From Corynebacterium sp. (GTDB lineage: Bacteria > Actinomycetota > Actinomycetes > Mycobacteriales > Mycobacteriaceae): 64,000 nucleotides of DNA. Below are positions 58,840 to 64,000 of this stretch, piece by piece. Numbering within the stretch: position 1 is the first letter of the stretch; every line of letters starts with the position of its first letter. Position numbers and translations under genes: made by a program. A model generated the notes under the pieces. That model was not told where the DNA came from. It did no database searches and was given only the letters and a program-made list of their open reading frames with translations. The stretch spans positions 167,496 to 231,495 of the forward strand of contig NZ_JAUNLP010000004.1 of the NCBI RefSeq assembly GCF_030532195.1, written 5' to 3'.

Positions 58840-59571
58840 ATGGTCAGCTGGGGGCAGTCTTCGCGTGATGTCCTGCGTGCGCTTTACGACGTTTCCCGCG
58901 AGGCAACCGGTCTCGTAGTACCGGAGTCCTGCCCGGGATGTGGCCGGTCCGGGCCGTTGTGCAGAGCCTGCAAGGACGAGCTGCAGCAGCCACCGGTGAG
59001 GTTTTCGCCACGGGCGAGTGTGCGTGCGGCAGCCTGGGTGTGTGGCCCATATTCCGGTGCCAGGCGGCAGCTAATTCTCTCCGCGAAGGAGCGGGGCAGT
59101 GGTGATGCACGACGAATAATGGGAGCGGTGTTCGCTGCCGCGGTGCGCAGGCTAGCTTTCGAGGGAACCATAATGCCCCCGGAAATTACCCCCATTGTTT
59201 TGATTCCAGCGCCGACACGGCCCTCATCACGACGACAGCGGGGTGGGGATCCCGTTACCGTTGCCTGCGATTATGCAGCGTCGCAGCTGCCCCAAACTTC
59301 GGTATTGCCCCTGGTCTTTACCGATGAGCACACGCGCGATTCGGCGGAGTTGGGCGCGGCACAGCGACGCCGGAATCTTTCGGGACAGATTGTTCCATTT
59401 GTGAAGTATCGCGCAGGAATAAGTCCTCAACTGCGCAAACACTGCGCTGAAGCCACGGTAATTTTGGTCGATGATGTCGCCACAACAGGGGCCACGGCAG
59501 CGGAAACTGAGCTCGTAGCAGCGTCTGTCGGGGTGCGACTCGACGCGGTTTTGGTACTCGCAAGAGCGTAG
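58840..59571 (+). CDS. ComFC/GntX-like phosphoribosyltransferase-fold protein
   Basis: A 243-residue protein with an N-terminal zinc finger (CPGCGRSGPLCRACKDEL) and a type I phosphoribosyltransferase fold whose PRPP loop reads VILVDDVATTGATAAE. ComFC in competent bacteria acts in DNA uptake; in actinobacteria the role is not established. Position three bases after lpqB and before hpf matches Rv3242c. The RRQRGGDPVTVACDYA segment is the family's other conserved block. Confidence 0.88.
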   Translation: MVSWGQSSRDVLRALYDVSREATGLVVPESCPGCGRSGPLCRACKDELQQPPVRFSPRASVRAAAWVCGPYSGARRQLILSAKERGSGDARRIMGAVFAAAVRRLAFEGTIMPPEITPIVLIPAPTRPSSRRQRGGDPVTVACDYAASQLPQTSVLPLVFTDEHTRDSAELGAAQRRRNLSGQIVPFVKYRAGISPQLRKHCAEATVILVDDVATTGATAAETELVAASVGVRLDAVLVLARA

Positions 59572-59733
59572 GAATCGCAGGTGCCGTCGATAAGCGAACC
59601 TTTAACGAGGGGTACGTGGCATTGGTTACCCCCGCGACTGTATCCTGGAGGTGCAGTAAGACTCGTCACCGTAGACGCCGTGAGTAATCCCGCTCACGGA
59701 AGGGCGGTGGCCATACCGGGAGGTAGGTAGCAA

Positions 59734-60399
59734 GTGTCCACACCTGCTGACAACAACGAGGTACTCAGCCCGAACGCTCAGGTGACCATCACCGGGCGCA
59801 ACGTTGAGGTTCCAGAGCACTTCGCAGACCGCGTTAAGGCGAAGCTGGCGAAGATTGAGCGCCTCGACCCGACATTGACCTTCTTCCACGTTGAGCTCCA
59901 GCATGAGCCGAATCCACGCCGTGCAGATCGCTCTGACCGTATTCAGATCACCGCTACCGGCAAGGGCCACCTGGCTCGTGCCGAGGCCAAGGAAGACAGC
60001 TTCTACGCAGCCCTGGAGTCCGCTCTGGGTAAGATGGAGCGCTCCCTGCGCAAGGTGAAGGCTCGTCGTAAGATCAGCCGCTCCGGTCACCGTGCTCCGA
60101 TGTCCGTCGGTGAGGCAACCGCATCGCTGGTCGCTGAGGCAGAGGATCAGAACAAGAAGGCTGAAAAGGCCGATCCGTACGAGGATTTGGTGGAGGACGT
60201 ACTTCCGGGCCAGGTTGTGCGCACCAAGCAGCACTCGGCCACCCCAATGTCGGTGGAAGACGCTCTGTCCGAGATGGAGCTCGTCGGCCACGACTTCTAC
60301 CTCTTCGTTAATGAGGAAACGTCTCGTCCGTCCGTGGTTTACCGCCGTCACGCGTTCGACTACGGTCTGATTGAACTGGCTGATGATGACGCCAAGTAA
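59734..60399 (+). CDS. hpf: Ribosome hibernation promoting factor, long form (HPF)
   Basis: A 221-residue long HPF. The N-terminal S30AE domain (about 12-110: VTITGRNVEVPEHFADRVK, HVELQHEPNPRRADRSDRIQ) binds the decoding centre, and the C-terminal domain (about 160-220: VVRTKQHSATPMSVEDALSE, GHDFYLFVNEETSRPSVVYR) dimerises 70S ribosomes into inactive 100S particles. Start GTG 59734 has GGAGGT nearby. It has its own 162-bp upstream gap, which contains GGGGTA / TACCCC arms at about 59619-59642, so it is probably separately controlled from comFC. Confidence 0.94.
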   Translation: MSTPADNNEVLSPNAQVTITGRNVEVPEHFADRVKAKLAKIERLDPTLTFFHVELQHEPNPRRADRSDRIQITATGKGHLARAEAKEDSFYAALESALGKMERSLRKVKARRKISRSGHRAPMSVGEATASLVAEAEDQNKKAEKADPYEDLVEDVLPGQVVRTKQHSATPMSVEDALSEMELVGHDFYLFVNEETSRPSVVYRRHAFDYGLIELADDDAK

Positions 60400-60415
60400 G
60401 GCGTAATCGACAACT

Positions 60416-60449
60416 GAACCCGTCTTCCCTTAGTGGGGGAGGCGGGTTC
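60416..60449 (+). terminator. Terminator hairpin of hpf
   Basis: GAACCCGTCTTCCC pairs with GGGGAGGCGGGTTC with two G-T wobbles around a 6-base loop; no T-run, but the secA -10 begins four bases later. Confidence 0.65.
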
Positions 60450-60453
60450 GTCG

Positions 60454-60459
60454 TATAAT
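60454..60459 (+). promoter_or_regulatory. -10 box of secA
   Basis: Perfect TATAAT at 60454-60459, 54 bases before the secA GTG. The -35 position falls inside the hpf terminator (TTAGTG, 18-bp spacing), so promoter and terminator overlap. Confidence 0.6.
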
Positions 60460-60512
60460 TAACCGTTGCACATTAAAAGTCGGAATGAATCGGCCGGAAA
60501 GGTCCTAATTTA

Positions 60513-63221
<2,709 letters not shown>

Positions 63222-63235
63222 GCAGCGCCCTTAAG

Positions 63236-63880
63236 CTAGAGCACACGAAACGCGGTCATGACCCATGGCCGCGTTTTTGCTGTTCGACGGCGGAAAGTTC
63301 CTGTGAATGCCCGCGCTCGAGGTCCGACACGGCAGCTGCCGAGAAACTCCACCTTCTTGCCATCCGATGACACGCTGGCGTGGAACGACTGTAGCGAGAC
63401 CCCCTTGAGGCTCGCGTTTTTCGCCAGAGTGATGACAGCGGCGTGAATCATGGGGTCGATGTCGATGCGACGCAGATCGTTGATGCGTCGGCGTCCACCG
63501 ATGATGTCGAAGACACGGGCAGTGATTGTTCCGAGTTCGCGCCGAAGTTCGTGGTCACAGTGCTGGACGACGTGTGGTGCTGGCGGCGACCCCTCAGCCC
63601 GCTGGGTGTGCGGTGGGCTTGGCTCGACCGACTGTGGTGCGGGCATCGTTGCCACAGCGGAGTAAGTAGTAGCGGGCGTGGAGTGCGCACTGGAGAATTC
63701 CGGCATTCCGCCAATGTGAATGGTGTGGAGAAGCGAAAACCCAGCGGCAGGTTCTAACTGCTCAGCGGGACGTGATGCCTGCGCATGATGCTGAGCAGGT
63801 GCTTTGGATGAAAATTGGTAGTGCTGCGGAAAGTGAGCCGAGTTCGCTGTTGAACCCGGCAACTGAGACGACGGTGCCAT
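63236..63880 (-). CDS. Rv3235 family protein (DUF6459-like)
   Basis: A 214-residue protein: about 110 N-terminal residues of low complexity (Gln/Ser/Ala/Pro rich), then a small conserved domain RELGTITARVFDIIGGRRRI, DPMIHAAVITLAKNASLKG, GSCRVGPRARAFTGTFRR typical of the Rv3235 group next to secA. It has no signal peptide. The ATG at 63880 has AGGGGGA at eight bases; a longer frame to 63949 lacks it. Its last codons overlap the secA terminator on the opposite strand. Function unknown. Confidence 0.72.
   Translation of the reverse strand: MAPSSQLPGSTANSAHFPQHYQFSSKAPAQHHAQASRPAEQLEPAAGFSLLHTIHIGGMPEFSSAHSTPATTYSAVATMPAPQSVEPSPPHTQRAEGSPPAPHVVQHCDHELRRELGTITARVFDIIGGRRRINDLRRIDIDPMIHAAVITLAKNASLKGVSLQSFHASVSSDGKKVEFLGSCRVGPRARAFTGTFRRRTAKTRPWVMTAFRVL
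63248..63278 (+). terminator. Intrinsic terminator of secA
   Basis: AAACGCGGTCATG pairs with CATGGCCGCGTTT (12 of 13, one G-T) around a 3-base loop, followed by T to make a TTTTT run. It lies inside the 3' end of the convergent gene. Confidence 0.85.
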
Positions 63881-64000
63881 GGCTTTAATCCCCCTAAAAG
63901 CTCCTTGAATGGCAAGTTCCCCCTTGCTGTACAGACAATTGTGCAACACCAGCTGTCATCGTGCAGGCGGTGCTGTGATATTCATTCCCGTGTGGGGGGG

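Overview
The window reads as a chromosome segment of a moderately high-GC actinobacterium of the Mycobacteriales, most likely Corynebacterium or a close relative. The basis is gene order. The left end matches the chorismate mutase / pcrA / M23 peptidase / PerM-like / purN / purH block around Rv0948c-Rv0957 of Mycobacterium tuberculosis. The right end (lcpA, rmlD, wbbL, GDP-mannose pyrophosphorylase, whiB2, DUF3499, pmmA, manA, ahcY, tmk, mtrA, mtrB, lpqB, comFC-like, hpf, secA) follows Rv3267-Rv3240c in reverse. Several genes appear to start on leaderless mRNAs, as is common in this group.

Layout. 1-9.4 kb: 3' end of an aldehyde dehydrogenase gene, then housekeeping genes for aromatic synthesis, DNA repair, cell-wall hydrolysis and purines. 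9.4-13.2 kb: an accessory block with an unknown protein, a membrane-anchored extracellular protein, a J-domain-like membrane protein and an LppP/LprE-type lipoprotein gene broken by an in-frame stop. 13.3-26.2 kb: a TetR regulator and a ten-gene set matching Rv2498c-Rv2506. It should degrade leucine through methylcrotonyl-CoA carboxylase and HMG-CoA to acetoacetate, and may also break down itaconate. A second CitE-like lyase follows it. 26.2-39.8 kb: a complete uptake [NiFe]-hydrogenase island with a Tat-exported membrane-bound enzyme, cytochrome b, protease, all six hyp genes, and an extra module (second HypA, large-subunit-like scaffold, second HypC). 39.9-64 kb: conserved envelope and essential genes for arabinogalactan attachment, the rhamnosyl linker, GDP-mannose, S-adenosylhomocysteine recycling, dTMP, the MtrAB system, ribosome hibernation and protein export.

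The genes connect in several ways. MtrA, encoded at 54.6 kb, is a likely regulator of the M23 hydrolase at 4.2 kb, whose promoter carries three 11-bp-spaced MtrA-like half-sites. The mannose genes (pmmA, manA, manC) and rhamnose genes (rmlD, wbbL) supply the wall polymer that LcpA attaches. The hydrogenase would feed H2 electrons into respiration.

Best leads: a pair of related long inverted repeats with covarying arms (4.2 and 45.5 kb); a HupK/HupF-like maturation module in the hydrogenase island; a cytochrome b with an unrecognised 190-residue N-terminal domain; the nonsense-split lipoprotein gene; and a nested hairpin that includes the pmmA ribosome binding site. No rRNA, tRNA, CRISPR array, insertion sequence or prophage was seen. 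All calls come from reading the sequence; no database search was run.
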